In this document: piece by piece, positions 25,550 through 35,183 of the stretch | Layout of the letters: each line of letters opens with the position of its first letter | Numbering within the stretch: the stretch's first letter is position 1 | Assembly: GCA_020073325.1 (NCBI GenBank) | Contig: JAIQFJ010000003.1 | Span: forward strand, 1-43,084 | Length of the DNA stretch: 43,084 nucleotides | Reading direction: 5' to 3' | DNA from: Terriglobia bacterium | Lineage (GTDB): Bacteria > Acidobacteriota > Terriglobia > Bryobacterales > Bryobacteraceae | The notes under the pieces: model-generated | What the model was told of the DNA's origin: nothing | Database searches by the model: none | What the model saw: the letters and a program-made list of their open reading frames with translations, nothing else | Program-made: the position numbers and the translations under genes

Positions 25550-27742
25550 TCAGTGCGTGATCGGGATCACGACTCCCGATTGCGAAGAAACGCCTCCGGT
25601 CTGCACTACGACCTGATGATTGCCGTCCGACAATCCGCTGGGGATCACGATGTTGATCTGCCACTCGCCCGGCGCGACCAGGAAAGTCGACGTCACGGTG
25701 GCCGGCGCCGAGTCGATCAGCACGCTGACCGCCGGCTGGAATCCGGTCGGGTTCACCAGCACACCCGCCGGCGCGACACCCATGCCGGTCGTGAACAGTA
25801 ACACCACGTCGCCCGCCTTCGCTTTGCGCGTCGACGCGAGCACCGCGGGATCGCCCACCAGCGTGCTGTCAAGGAACACTGCTGCCGGATAGAAAGTCTT
25901 GCCATCGAGCGAGTACGGAAAAATTCCCGGAGCCATGGAGGTCGCCGTCGCCGTCACCGTATTGCTGGTGACATTATTGCGAACCACCTGCACCGAAACC
26001 GATCCGCTCGAAGGCACCGACGACGGAGCCTGCACATTGATCTGATCGGCCTGGATGTAATACGTCGCCGCGGGCTTCCCGTTGAACAGCACCTGGACGC
26101 CGTTGATCGTCGTCGGCAATCCGTTGCTGAAGTCGAGATTGTTCCAGTTCACGGCCGCATCGGAGAAGTTCGCGCCTTTAATCGTCACCCAGGACCCGGC
26201 GACGATCCCGCTGCCCGGCAGATTGATCGCGCCGTTCATGACACCCGTGCCGTCGGTGTTGATCACTGGACCGGTAGCCGTTCCCGCCGGAGGCTCGCGC
26301 CACATCAGGATCCCGGTGCCGGTGGACGAATCGCCCTGCTGCCACCACATGAGATACAGCTTGTCGTTACCGCCGTAAGCGAGCGCGATAGACCCTGGAT
26401 ACGCGTCGAAGGCGCTCGTGATGCTCACGTCGGCTGCGGCGCACGTCGTGAAGTTCACCAAATCCGTCGAACGCGACAACTTGGGATTGTCGCAGGTCGA
26501 ACTGCCGTCGCTCCCGTTCTGTCCATACGCCAGTGCGACGTCGCCTTTGGAATCCACCGTCGCATCGAAGGGGTAATCCGTCGAGGAGTTCCCATCCGGC
26601 GGGATCACCACCGGCGTTTTCCACGTCGCGCCGCCGTCGTCGGACCGCACGAAGTGATCGCCGACCGCGAAATCCGCGTCATTGCGCTGCCCGTGAAAGA
26701 AGATGCGAGGCTGCGTCCCGAAGAACAGCAGCTTGACAAAGTAGCTGTCCTGATTGTTTTGCGTGTCGGTCACCTTGACCGGAGCCGCAGTCCCGCCCGG
26801 ACGCCAGAAAAAGAGAATCTCGTTGTAACCCTGCGTCGTGTCGGGCGCCCAGTAGGCGATCGCGGGAACGCCGGCGCTATCGAGCGCGAGCGACGACCCG
26901 ACTCCATACTGCGCAAATCCGGACCCGGCCGGTTTCGGCGCGAATTTCGCCTGCCAGCTCGATGCCGCCGCACTCAGAACTCCCGTGACGTAGCGCAGCC
27001 CCTGGGTATCGATCGTATAGGAGAAATAAATATTTCCATTCGCGAGCCTCAACGACGGCCCCTCTGACGCGGACTGCCCGGAGTTGAACGTCTGCTTCAA
27101 GGTCCAGGCGACGCCGTCGGTCGATGTGTAGAGAACGATCGAGGTCCCTTGCGACGTTTCGCTGGCCAGGCCCCATACGTTCGTGCTCGTGTCGAACGCC
27201 AGCGAGACCGTCTGCCGATCCGAAGTCGCGGCATCTCCTACCACGGCGATCTTCACGATGTCGTTCCATTTGTATTGCGCCCGATTCCAGGACCGGAAGA
27301 GCAGTTGCGAATCGGAAGCATCGGTGTCCTGATTCGGATCGAAGAAGATAAACGCGAAGGCGGGATCGCCGTTGGCATCGAGGGCCATCGAGAGATCGTA
27401 GCCGTAGTTGCCGACGATTCCCGAAGCCGAAGATCCCGGCGGCGGCGCGGCGACCGAAAATCCGACCGGCGGCGGTCCGACCGTTACCGCGTTCGATGTC
27501 GCCGATGCAACAATTTGATACCGGTACGTGGTGTACGGATCGACGGTCGTATCCGAGTAGGATGTCGTGGTCGCAGTGCCGATTGTGACAAATGACGCGC
27601 CCAGCACGGCTCGCTGCACGGTATAGCTTGACGCCGACCCGGTCCAGGCAAGATCCACACGCTTCGAGGTCGCGGCCTTGACGTTGAGATTGCTTTGGGC
27701 GGCCAGCGGTAAACCCAAGAGAATGATGGCGAAAAACCTCAT
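25550..27742 (-). CDS. Secreted FN3 / sialidase-like / TIGR03437 protein
   Basis: A 730-residue exported protein with a signal peptide (MRFFAIILLGLPLAAQ). A fibronectin type III-like domain spans ~18-95 (VDLAWTGSASSYTVQRA, YTTYRYQIVA). Residues ~100-480 form a beta-propeller-like region with BNR/sialidase-style repeats (SSTDYPFDATVDSKGDVALAYGQ, YVTGVLSAAASSW, HFVRSDDGGATWKTPV). The C-terminal ~230 residues are the TIGR03437 domain: GSWVTIKGANFSD, then IQADQINVQAPSSV, then GDVVLLFTTGMGVAPAG, then PGEWQINIVIPSGLSDG. It is probably a cell-surface or extracellular protein; ligand unknown. It diverges from the ECF sigma factor gene across about 52 bases. Confidence 0.9.
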   Translation of the reverse strand: MRFFAIILLGLPLAAQSNLNVKAATSKRVDLAWTGSASSYTVQRAVLGASFVTIGTATTTSYSDTTVDPYTTYRYQIVASATSNAVTVGPPPVGFSVAAPPPGSSASGIVGNYGYDLSMALDANGDPAFAFIFFDPNQDTDASDSQLLFRSWNRAQYKWNDIVKIAVVGDAATSDRQTVSLAFDTSTNVWGLASETSQGTSIVLYTSTDGVAWTLKQTFNSGQSASEGPSLRLANGNIYFSYTIDTQGLRYVTGVLSAAASSWQAKFAPKPAGSGFAQYGVGSSLALDSAGVPAIAYWAPDTTQGYNEILFFWRPGGTAAPVKVTDTQNNQDSYFVKLLFFGTQPRIFFHGQRNDADFAVGDHFVRSDDGGATWKTPVVIPPDGNSSTDYPFDATVDSKGDVALAYGQNGSDGSSTCDNPKLSRSTDLVNFTTCAAADVSITSAFDAYPGSIALAYGGNDKLYLMWWQQGDSSTGTGILMWREPPAGTATGPVINTDGTGVMNGAINLPGSGIVAGSWVTIKGANFSDAAVNWNNLDFSNGLPTTINGVQVLFNGKPAATYYIQADQINVQAPSSVPSSGSVSVQVVRNNVTSNTVTATATSMAPGIFPYSLDGKTFYPAAVFLDSTLVGDPAVLASTRKAKAGDVVLLFTTGMGVAPAGVLVNPTGFQPAVSVLIDSAPATVTSTFLVAPGEWQINIVIPSGLSDGNHQVVVQTGGVSSQSGVVIPITH

Positions 27743-27794
27743 GTACCAGAACGCCCGTAACGTGTCTCGAATGGATCAAACATTTCTTAGTAGA

Positions 27795-28385
27795 ATGGAT
27801 GACGCTGCTGTGCTTGCGCCACGAGAATTCACGCAACTGCTTGTAAATTGGCGCAATGGCGACAAGAACGCGCTCGACCAGATGACCCCGGTCCTTTATG
27901 ACGAGCTGCGTCGTCTGGCTCGCCATTTCCTCGCCGCCGAACGTCCCGACCACACGCTTCAGCCGACCGCCTTGGTCCACGAAGCCTATATGCGGCTGGT
28001 CGATCAGCGCTCCGTCGATTGGAAGAATCGCGCGCATTTTCTGGGAGTTGCAGCCAGCATGATGCGCCGCATCCTGATCAACCACGCCCGTGCCAACCAG
28101 GCCGCCAAACGCGAAGGATTCACGCAGGCGATCGCGCTGGAAGATGCGCTCGGCGTCTTTACAAATCCTCAAATTGATCTGCTGGAACTGAACAAAGCGC
28201 TACAACAGCTCGCCGACCTCGATCCGCAGCAAGGGCGCGTCGTCGAACTGCGCTACTTCGGCGGCCTGACCATCGAGGAGACCGCCGAGGTAATGGGAAT
28301 TTCCCCCGCCACCGTAAAGCGCGAATGGGGCACGGCCCGGCTGTGGCTGATGCAGCAGATCGAAGGCCCTCCGTCGGTTCAATAA
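27795..28385 (+). CDS. ECF-type RNA polymerase sigma factor (TIGR02999 / Sigma70_ECF)
   Basis: About 196 residues from the ATG at 27795; an ATG at 27771 is also possible, but would leave only 28 bases for two divergent promoters. Region 2 begins around [12 protein letters not shown] and contains [36 protein letters not shown], a signature of the sigma-70 ECF subfamily common in Planctomycetes and Acidobacteriota. Region 4 has the helix-turn-helix [30 protein letters not shown]. No anti-sigma gene is present. Instead a Ser/Thr kinase gene begins four bases after the stop codon. In this group the partner kinase is thought to activate the sigma factor by phosphorylation, which here is inference from context. 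Confidence 0.92.
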   Translation: MDDAAVLAPREFTQLLVNWRNGDKNALDQMTPVLYDELRRLARHFLAAERPDHTLQPTALVHEAYMRLVDQRSVDWKNRAHFLGVAASMMRRILINHARANQAAKREGFTQAIALEDALGVFTNPQIDLLELNKALQQLADLDPQQGRVVELRYFGGLTIEETAEVMGISPATVKREWGTARLWLMQQIEGPPSVQ

Positions 28386-28389
28386 ATCC

Positions 28390-30879
28390 ATGACACCGGC
28401 GCGATGGGGGGAAATTAAATCGGTCCTCGCTCAGGTGCTCGATAGCGACCCGGGCGGACGCGCGTCGACGCTCGAAAAATTGTGCGGCGCCGACTCGGAT
28501 TTACGCCGTGAAGTCGAATCGCTTCTCGCCCTGGAAGCGAAGGCCGATGCGGTGCTCGAAACGGCCGCCGCTCCCGGAGCGATTTTCCGCGCGCAAGCCG
28601 AGCCGCTGCCTCCCCCGGCGACGATCGGGCCGTACCGCATCCTGCACGAAATCGGACGCGGCGGCATGGGCGTCGTTTATCTGGGCGAGCGCGCCGACGG
28701 CCAGTACAAGAAACAAGTCGCGATCAAGCTCATCACTAGCGCGCGCCGCGATCTGGGACTCGACGGACGATTCCGGCAGGAGCGCCAGATTCTGGCGCAA
28801 TTCGAACACGCGGGCATCGCCCGATTGGTCGACGGCGGCGCCACCCCCGAAGGCGTGCCGTACTTCGTCATGGAGTATGTCGAAGGCTTGCCGCTGCTGG
28901 AATATTGCAACAAGCACGCGCTGACGGTCGCGCAGCGCATCCAGCTTTTTCTCGCCGTCTGCGACGCGGTCGCGCACGCGCATCACCGCCTGGTGGTCCA
29001 TCGCGACCTGAAGCCCGGCAATATTCTGGTGACCGAAGAAGGTAACCCGAAGCTGCTCGACTTCGGCCTGGCGCGCGTGCTGGACGCCGGCGCAAACGAA
29101 GAGGTCACGCAGTCGTTTCCCATGATGACCCCGGCCTATGCCAGTCCGGAGCAGGTCCGCGGCGAGCCATACACGGTGTCGGGCGACGTCTACTCGCTCG
29201 GCGTCATTCTCTACGAACTGCTGAGCGCGCGCCGTCCCTACAATGTGCCGAGCGGGTCGCTTTCCGAAATCGTGCGGACGGTCTGCGATCAGGAGCCTCC
29301 ACGATTGAGCGAGGCCGCGCCGGACGATCGTCTGCGGCGCAGGCTGCGCGGCGATCTGGACACGATTGCGGCCAGGGCGCTCGAAAAAGATCCGCGGCGT
29401 CGTTACGTCAGCGTAAACGATCTGGCCGAGGATCTGCGCCGTCATTTGGACGGACGCCCCGTCAAGGCGCGGCCAGCGACGTTCTTCTATCGCGCGGGAA
29501 AAATGCTGCGGCGGCATCGCATCGCCATTCCGGCCGGCGCGCTGGCGGCGATTTTGATTCTTGCGTTCGCGGCCGCCGCGTGGTGGCAGGCGCAGAGCGC
29601 GCGCCGCCGCTTCAACGAAGTTCGCGGGCTGGCCCATTCGGTGATCTTCGAATTGCACGACGCCATCGCTCCCCTGCCCGGATCGACAGCCGCCAGAAAT
29701 CTGCTGATCGAGCGGGCCCTCGAATATCTGGAGCGGCTTTCGAAAGAAGCCAGCGGCGATCCGGCCCTGCAATGGGAAGTCGCCCTGGCCTACGAGCGCA
29801 TCGGGCTGGTTCAGGGTTATGCGGCGGAATCGAATCTCGGCAACGGACCTGCGTCGTTCGACAGCCTGCGCAAAAGCGCCGCGATTCTGGAAAGGCTGTC
29901 CGCGCGCCCTGGCGCGAGTCTTCAACTGCGCCGCGATAATCTTCGCGTGCTGAATCAGCTCGCCTCCGCCTACGGCCATTCGGGCGACCTCAAGACGGAG
30001 CAGGAGATCGCGCGCAAGTGCGTCGTGCTCTCCGAACAAATTTTGAAAGCGCAGCCCGGGAATCCGCCCGCAGTCTACGATGTCGCGAGCTCCACCGCGA
30101 CGCTGGCCGACAGTTTCACCGATCAGGGAAATTACGCCGAAGCGGTCACGCTGCGCGAGCGCGTGCTGGAATTTACACGCCAGTACGCCGAACTTGCCAA
30201 AGCCGGTCCGGAAGGGCGCCGCTCACTCGCCCTGGCTTACAAGAAACTCGCCGCATTGTACGGAGTCCTCCAGCGCTACGACGAAAGCCACGCCTCCTAC
30301 GAACAGGCGCGCGCCATCGACGAAGAGCGTTGCCGCGCCAACCCGTCCGACCGCCGCGCGGCCATGGATTTGTCGTTCGACTACAGCGACCTCGGCTGGG
30401 TCCTGTCGCGGCTGAAAGACGAACCGGCGGCGCTCGCGTCGCACCAGAAGGCGCTCGAGATTCGTGAGGCGGCGGTCAAGTCCGATCCGAATGACGTTCG
30501 CGCCGCGACGGCCGTCGCAAGCAGCACCGGCCGCATCGCCGCGGTCTACGATCGCATGGGCGATTTCGATCGTGCCATGATGTGGTCGCGCAAAGCCATC
30601 GGCTTATGGGCCGGTATGTCGGAGCTTCGCAATGGCGACCGCTCCACCATCGCCGAACTGGGCGACGCTCACTGGCAGCTTGCCGACGTATATCAGGAAA
30701 TCGCCGACAAACGGCATCGCCCGGAGTTGCGGAGCAGCGCGGTCGCCGAGTACGAACAGGCTCGTGCGCTCTACGCCGGCCTGCGCGACCGCGGAGTATT
30801 GTCGCGCGCGCAACTGCACAAAGTGGACGATCTCACCCAGCAACTGGCCGAGGCGCGAAAGAAAATTCCAGCAAACTAG
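28390..30879 (+). CDS. Membrane Ser/Thr protein kinase with C-terminal TPR domain
   Basis: An 829-residue Hanks-type kinase, paired with the ECF sigma factor. The N-terminal ~60 residues form a helical lead often seen in these kinases ([14 protein letters not shown]). Kinase motifs are intact: glycine loop GRGGMGVVY (89-97), Lys113 in VAIKLI, catalytic loop HRDLKPGN (204-211), DFG (~224-226), and SPEQ in place of APE, as is usual in bacteria. One transmembrane helix ([20 protein letters not shown]) follows at ~377-397. The remaining ~430 extracytoplasmic residues are TPR-like helical repeats ([30 protein letters not shown]). The predicted role is to sense an external or envelope signal and phosphorylate the sigma factor or others. 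The TAG stop codon lies inside the CTAG that opens a large palindrome. Confidence 0.95.
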   Translation: MTPARWGEIKSVLAQVLDSDPGGRASTLEKLCGADSDLRREVESLLALEAKADAVLETAAAPGAIFRAQAEPLPPPATIGPYRILHEIGRGGMGVVYLGERADGQYKKQVAIKLITSARRDLGLDGRFRQERQILAQFEHAGIARLVDGGATPEGVPYFVMEYVEGLPLLEYCNKHALTVAQRIQLFLAVCDAVAHAHHRLVVHRDLKPGNILVTEEGNPKLLDFGLARVLDAGANEEVTQSFPMMTPAYASPEQVRGEPYTVSGDVYSLGVILYELLSARRPYNVPSGSLSEIVRTVCDQEPPRLSEAAPDDRLRRRLRGDLDTIAARALEKDPRRRYVSVNDLAEDLRRHLDGRPVKARPATFFYRAGKMLRRHRIAIPAGALAAILILAFAAAAWWQAQSARRRFNEVRGLAHSVIFELHDAIAPLPGSTAARNLLIERALEYLERLSKEASGDPALQWEVALAYERIGLVQGYAAESNLGNGPASFDSLRKSAAILERLSARPGASLQLRRDNLRVLNQLASAYGHSGDLKTEQEIARKCVVLSEQILKAQPGNPPAVYDVASSTATLADSFTDQGNYAEAVTLRERVLEFTRQYAELAKAGPEGRRSLALAYKKLAALYGVLQRYDESHASYEQARAIDEERCRANPSDRRAAMDLSFDYSDLGWVLSRLKDEPAALASHQKALEIREAAVKSDPNDVRAATAVASSTGRIAAVYDRMGDFDRAMMWSRKAIGLWAGMSELRNGDRSTIAELGDAHWQLADVYQEIADKRHRPELRSSAVAEYEQARALYAGLRDRGVLSRAQLHKVDDLTQQLAEARKKIPAN

Positions 30880-31031
30880 TAAGCTGTCCCGGCGATTTCG
30901 AAAGCGAACGGGTCCGCTCACTCGCGTTCGCGGTTCAGTGCTCAACGATGGAGTTGCAATGTAGACCACAGAACCACGAGCGCCAGCGAGTGGCTAGCGC
31001 CGCTTTCGAAACCGCCGGGACATCTTACTAG
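30876..31031. repeat. ~156-bp imperfect palindrome filling a convergent gap
   Basis: The whole gap between the kinase gene and the UspA gene is one long inverted repeat. The outer arms run 30876-30906 and 31001-31031: CTAGTAAG-c/a-TGTCCCGGCG-a/g-TTTCGAAAGCG on both strands, 31 bases with two differences. Inner arms continue imperfectly: CACTCGC near 30918 pairs with GCGAGTG near 30985, and GCGGTTCAGTG pairs with CACAGAACCACG. A ~20-base loop lies near 30945-30964. Both flanking genes take their TAG stop codon from the CTAG at each end. CTAG ends would suit a MITE-like element with a 4-bp target duplication (as for IS5-type insertions) or a bidirectional terminator. No transposase is present. 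Confidence 0.85.
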
Positions 31032-31813
31032 ACGCTGATTACCGGGCAGGGCGACTCGCGGATGATCGGATAAGAGTGCGTCCTCAGCCGCCCGAACACA
31101 CCCGGCGACGCGCTTCTTCCGATCACCAGAAGATCCGCCGCCACACGGCGCGCCGTTGCCGAAACCACCGCCGGCACTTCGCCGGCTTCGACCAGCAAGG
31201 TCGCTTCCGTCCCCGCGAGCGACGCCAGCCGCTCACGCGCCTTCATCGCCTCTTGAGAGGAATTCACCACGTGCAGAATCGTCAGCTCCGCCCGATATTC
31301 CGCGGCGAACTCGCGCGCGCATTCGAGCACCGTCGATGAATGCGGCTCCAGATTCACCGCGCACAACAGCTTGTGGATCTCGATCTTCTCGAGCGGTGGC
31401 GCCGATTCCAGATGCACGCCGGTCCACACCGGACAATCCGCATCATGCAGAATCTTCGCCGTCACCGATCCCAACAGGAACTTCCGGAACGGACCCAGTC
31501 CATGCGTCGGCATCATGATCAGGTCCGTTTGCTTCTCTCGCGCCATGCGCAGGATGTTCTGCGCCGCGTCGCCTTCCGCCGGGATCCGCTCCACGCGGAA
31601 ATACTCCAGCTCCGTTCCTAAAAAAGATTGAAGCCGAGCGCGTTTTTCCGCCGGGCTTTGAGGAAGAAGATCGTTGTAGTGCGGAAGATCGATGACATGC
31701 AGCAGCGTCAGGTCGGCATCGAAACGGCCCGTGAACGCTTCCACGTAACGGGCCGCTCCAATCGACTGAGCCGAAAAATCGACGGGGAACAGGATGCGCT
31801 TGAACGGGAGCAT
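31028..31813 (-). CDS. Tandem universal stress protein (UspA family)
   Basis: About 261 residues from the ATG at 31813 (MLPFKRILFPVDFS), the standard Usp N-terminus; the longer reading upstream is not conserved. It holds two Usp domains in tandem. Domain 1 carries the ATP-binding type motif GLGPFRKFLLGS (G-2x-G-9x-G/S). Domain 2 (ILHVVNSSQEAMKARERLASL, VIGRSASPGVFGRLRTHSYP) is more divergent at that motif. Two-domain Usp proteins are cytoplasmic ATP-binding stress factors of loosely defined function. The gene ends in TAG supplied by the CTAG end of the large palindrome, so its C-terminus (CPVISV) is just where a Usp domain normally stops. Confidence 0.9.
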   Translation of the reverse strand: MLPFKRILFPVDFSAQSIGAARYVEAFTGRFDADLTLLHVIDLPHYNDLLPQSPAEKRARLQSFLGTELEYFRVERIPAEGDAAQNILRMAREKQTDLIMMPTHGLGPFRKFLLGSVTAKILHDADCPVWTGVHLESAPPLEKIEIHKLLCAVNLEPHSSTVLECAREFAAEYRAELTILHVVNSSQEAMKARERLASLAGTEATLLVEAGEVPAVVSATARRVAADLLVIGRSASPGVFGRLRTHSYPIIRESPCPVISV

Positions 31814-31875
31814 ATTTGGTGACCTGGGCCGGTTCCCCCAGCTTAACCGAGTGTTGTTGCGCAAAGACGCGCCGT

Positions 31876-32154
31876 TCACTCCGGCAACTTCATGCTTTCC
31901 ATCCACACTCCGTACAGATAGACCCCGAGCAGAACCAGGCCCATCGCCACCGTCGCCAGGGTCAGCACTTTCCCGAATTTATCGACCTTGTCGAGCGTCC
32001 GGGTGACTTCCACCTGTTGAGAAATCAGCTTTTCCTCGCCCGGACCCACATGGATCAAGTCGTCCTCTTTGTAATAGGCGACGAACTTCCGGTATAGCGC
32101 CAGCCCCGCCACGGCGGCCGCCATAATCGACCACAGAATAACCGCGGGAATCAT
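31876..32154 (-). CDS. Small two-helix membrane protein of unknown function
   Basis: A 92-residue protein with two transmembrane helices: PAVILWSIMAAAVAGLALYR near the N-terminus and VLTLATVAMGLVLLGVYLYGVW near the C-terminus. A charged segment between them (YYKEDDLIHVGPGEEKLISQ, then VDKFGK) would face one side of the membrane. The ATG at 32154 is chosen because GGAGGTGG lies upstream and the product opens directly into the first helix. A much longer ORF in this frame runs antisense through padR and is not real. I recognise no family. It is divergent from padR and 62 bases before uspA on the same strand. Confidence 0.7.
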   Translation of the reverse strand: MIPAVILWSIMAAAVAGLALYRKFVAYYKEDDLIHVGPGEEKLISQQVEVTRTLDKVDKFGKVLTLATVAMGLVLLGVYLYGVWMESMKLPE

Positions 32155-32208
32155 AAAATCGTTCCACCTCCGCCTTGGAGAAATGCAATCGTCGGTCCAT
32201 TTGCGGAC

Positions 32209-32237
32209 TTGACCCATATCAGTAAAATACATATAAT
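32209..32237 (+). promoter_or_regulatory. Sigma70-type promoter of the padR-permease operon
   Basis: TTGACC (32209-32214) and TATAAT (32232-32237) are separated by exactly 17 bases: one mismatch to the -35 consensus and a perfect -10. Transcription should start near 32244, about 7 bases before the padR ATG at 32251, so the mRNA would be nearly leaderless. The spacer contains ATAT-rich half-sites (CATATC, ATACATAT) where PadR might bind to repress itself. Autoregulation is typical of PadR proteins but is inferred here. Confidence 0.75.
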
Positions 32238-32250
32238 CGCTTTGCTGGCA

Positions 32251-32559
32251 ATGCTCAAACCTGCCGATTTCCATATCCTGCTCGCCCTTGCCGACGGACC
32301 TCGCCACGGTTACGGAATCATGAAGGAGGTCGAGCGCGAATCGTCCGGCGCGGTGCGCCTGGAGGTCGGCTCGCTCTACCGCCTGCTGGCTCGCCTGCTC
32401 GAGGAAGGGCTGATCGAAGAAGCCGACGCCGACGAGCGCCGCAAGTTCTATCGGATCACGCGGCTGGGCCGAAAGATCCTCAAGACCGAGGCCGAACGCC
32501 TCGCCGGAGTGGTCGAACTGATCCGCTCGCGGCGCCTGCTGCCGGAGGGCGACGCCTGA
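32251..32559 (+). CDS. PadR family transcriptional regulator
   Basis: About 102 residues from the ATG at 32251 (MLKPADFHILLALADGPRHGYGIMKEVERES). An upstream TTG in the same frame would start inside the -35 box and is rejected. The winged helix-turn-helix is clear: HGYGIMKEVE, LEVGSLYRLLARLLEEGLIEE, and RKFYRITRLGRKIL. PadR proteins are dimeric repressors. In Acidobacteriota they commonly precede ADOP permease genes, and here padR overlaps the permease start in TGATG, implying translational coupling. The 5' leader is predicted to be only about seven bases. Confidence 0.94.
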   Translation: MLKPADFHILLALADGPRHGYGIMKEVERESSGAVRLEVGSLYRLLARLLEEGLIEEADADERRKFYRITRLGRKILKTEAERLAGVVELIRSRRLLPEGDA

Positions 32560-35180
32560 TGCGGAAAGCAATCGCCGCGCTGCTCTACTTGCTCCCCGCC
32601 GATTTTCGAAAAACCTTCGGCGAAGAAATGCTTGGGACATTCGACGACCGTTGGCGTGACGCCGCGGGTTTCAGGCTGGCCGCGCGCACCATCGCCGATC
32701 TGCTCGCCACGGCTTTGCTGCTTCGGATACAGGCCAGCCATGCCACACGTCCTCGACCTCGCAAAGGAGACTCCGCGATGACCACTCTCTGGCAGGATTT
32801 TCGATACGCGCTGCGCACCCTCGCCGGGACTCCCGGATTCACCGCGGTTGCGCTCGCGACCCTCGCACTCGGAATCGGCGTGAACACCGCGATGTTTAGC
32901 GTGGCCAATGCGGTCCTGTGGCGATCCGTGCCGTATCGCGACGCCGCTCGCGTCGTGTGGGTGGGCGAGGTCGACGCGAAGAATCCCGAAAATCGCTGGG
33001 GCGTCTCCTACGGCAATTTTCGCGACTGGCAGGCGCGCTCGCATTCTTTCGAACAGATCGCGGCGGTGATGAATCGGACCTGGACTCTACGCGAGGGCGC
33101 CAATCCGTCGCGAATCGCCGGGTTCGCCGTGAGCCGCGAATATTTCGACATTCTCGGGATCGCGCCCGTCGCCGGCCGCATTTTCACGCGGGAAGAAGAC
33201 CGCCGTGGCGCTGCGCCCGTCGTCATCCTGAGCGACCGGCTCTGGCGAGAGCGCTTCGGAGCCGATCCCGCGATCCTCGGACGCACGCTCCACTTCGATG
33301 ACCTCACCGCCACCGTGATCGGCATCATGCCCGCGGATTTTCCGCTCGGGGGCGACGGCTTCTGGGTGCCGCTCGACGCGGTGATCGAGCCGCATTTCGT
33401 CTCGCATCGCGAGGTGTGGGTCCTCTGGTCGTTCGCGCGTCTGCGTCCCGGCGTCTCCCTCGCGGACGCGCAAAAAGAGATGACGGCGGTCGGCGCGCAG
33501 ATTCGCGTCGAGCACCCCGAAACGGTCCGGAATCTCGTCATGCGCGTGAATCCTCTGCAAAACGAAACCAGCCGCGATCTGCGGCCCGCGCTGCTGGCGT
33601 TGATGGGAGCCGTCGGCGTCGTCCTGCTGATCGCCTGCGCGAATCTCGCGGGACTGATGTCGGTGCGCGCATCGGCGCGGGCGCGCGAAATGGCGATCCG
33701 CAGCGCTCTCGGCGCCGGACGAGGCAGAATGATCCGCCAGTTGCTCACCGAGTCGCTCCTACTGGCGCTTGCAGGCGGGGCCGCCGGAGTCGGGCTTGCC
33801 CTGTGGGCTGCACGCGCTCTTCCGCTGCTGACCAAAGATCCTCGATTGCTGGACATCCCGCTCGACGCGCGCGTGTTCTGGTTCGCGCTCGCCGCCGCGT
33901 TTGCGACCAGCATTCTCTTCGGCGTCGTGCCCGCGCTGCAGGCCTCGCAAACCGATGCGGCCGACGCGCTGAAAGGCGGTGCCCGCACAGGCAACCATCC
34001 GCGCCGCCACGCGTCGCGCCAGATGCTGGTGATCGCGCAGATCGCCATGTGTATGGTCCTGCTGGTCGGCGCAGGATTGCTGTGGCGCAGTTTCCGCCGT
34101 GTCCTCGAAGTAAACCCGGGCTTCCGCGCCGACCATCTGATGTCGATGCGCGTCGAACTTCCCCCCAGCTACAAGACGGTCACGGCCGTGCTGCAAAGTT
34201 TTTCTCAATTCCAGGAACGTCTTCGAACTCTGCCGGGCGTCGTCGACACCACCATGGTCAACACCCTGCCCATCACCGGCGGCGAGCCGAATGGCGATCT
34301 TAACATCGAAGGACGTCCCGCCGGTCCCGGTGAGTTGGGAGCCGCCAGTTTCCGCCGCACGCTTCCCGGTTACTTCCACACTATGGGCATTCCGATCCTC
34401 CAGGGCCGCGATTTCACGGACTCCGACGATCGCAATCACGACCGCGCGGTGATCATCAGCCAGAACATCGCGCGCCGCTTCTGGCCCGCGGGCGATGCGG
34501 TCGGACATCGCATCATCATCGGTCCGCGCGACAGCAATGCGTGGATGACCATTGTCGGCGTCGCGGCCGACGTGCGTCACGTGGGGCTCGATATGGAGTC
34601 CGGCTACGCGACGTACAGCCCGATCGCGCAGCAGCCGCGTCTCCAGATGGAAATCGCGATTCGCGCGACCGGCGATGCGCAGACGGTCCTCGCCTCCGCG
34701 CAGCGCGAACTGCGGCAGATCGAGCCCGCCCTGATGATCGATAAGGTGCAGAGCATGTCGCAGCGCATCGAGGATTCCGTCGCGCCGCGGCGATTGAATC
34801 TGATCCTGTTCGGACTTTTTGCGCTGCTCGCGCTTCTCCTCGCGGCGGTCGGATTATACGGAGTCGTCGCCTATGCGGCCGGTCAGCGCACGCAGGAATT
34901 CGGAATCCGTATGGCGCTCGGCGCGCGATCGGGCGACGTGATGCGGCTCGTCTTGGGCCAAGGTTTGAAGCTCGCCGCGATCGGCGTCGTCATCGGCATC
35001 GCCGCTGCACTCGCGCTGACGCGGCTGATCGCCAATCTCCTGTTCGGCGTTCCGGCAGCGGACCCGGTCACGTTGATCGCCGTCGCGATGGTGCTGGCGA
35101 CGGTCGCACTGCTCGCCTGCTGGCTCCCGGCACGACGCGCCACCCGCATTCCCCCCGTCGAAGCATTGCGATCTGAATAG
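32559..35180 (+). CDS. ADOP-type MacB/FtsX ABC transporter permease
   Basis: An 873-residue permease co-translated with PadR (the ATG overlaps the padR TGA). A cytoplasmic lead of ~70 residues (YLLPADFRKTFGEEMLGTFDDRW) marks the acidobacterial duplicated orphan permease family. Two MacB_PCD/FtsX modules follow: TLALGIGVNTAMFSVANAVLW begins the first, with helices at ~335-480 including LLIACANLAGLMSVRASAR. The second copy starts around HASRQMLVIAQIAMCMVLLVG and ends with EFGIRMALGARSGDVMRLVLG. No ATPase is next to it. The transported substrate is unknown; regulation by PadR suggests a role in export of toxic or phenolic compounds, which is an inference from PadR biology. Confidence 0.95.
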   Translation: MRKAIAALLYLLPADFRKTFGEEMLGTFDDRWRDAAGFRLAARTIADLLATALLLRIQASHATRPRPRKGDSAMTTLWQDFRYALRTLAGTPGFTAVALATLALGIGVNTAMFSVANAVLWRSVPYRDAARVVWVGEVDAKNPENRWGVSYGNFRDWQARSHSFEQIAAVMNRTWTLREGANPSRIAGFAVSREYFDILGIAPVAGRIFTREEDRRGAAPVVILSDRLWRERFGADPAILGRTLHFDDLTATVIGIMPADFPLGGDGFWVPLDAVIEPHFVSHREVWVLWSFARLRPGVSLADAQKEMTAVGAQIRVEHPETVRNLVMRVNPLQNETSRDLRPALLALMGAVGVVLLIACANLAGLMSVRASARAREMAIRSALGAGRGRMIRQLLTESLLLALAGGAAGVGLALWAARALPLLTKDPRLLDIPLDARVFWFALAAAFATSILFGVVPALQASQTDAADALKGGARTGNHPRRHASRQMLVIAQIAMCMVLLVGAGLLWRSFRRVLEVNPGFRADHLMSMRVELPPSYKTVTAVLQSFSQFQERLRTLPGVVDTTMVNTLPITGGEPNGDLNIEGRPAGPGELGAASFRRTLPGYFHTMGIPILQGRDFTDSDDRNHDRAVIISQNIARRFWPAGDAVGHRIIIGPRDSNAWMTIVGVAADVRHVGLDMESGYATYSPIAQQPRLQMEIAIRATGDAQTVLASAQRELRQIEPALMIDKVQSMSQRIEDSVAPRRLNLILFGLFALLALLLAAVGLYGVVAYAAGQRTQEFGIRMALGARSGDVMRLVLGQGLKLAAIGVVIGIAAALALTRLIANLLFGVPAADPVTLIAVAMVLATVALLACWLPARRATRIPPVEALRSE

Positions 35181-35183
35181 GGG

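Noticed and set aside
32155-32640. N-terminal extension of the small membrane protein to 254 residues
   Set aside because: The extension runs antisense through padR and its promoter. A strong GGAGG lies before the internal ATG at 32154.
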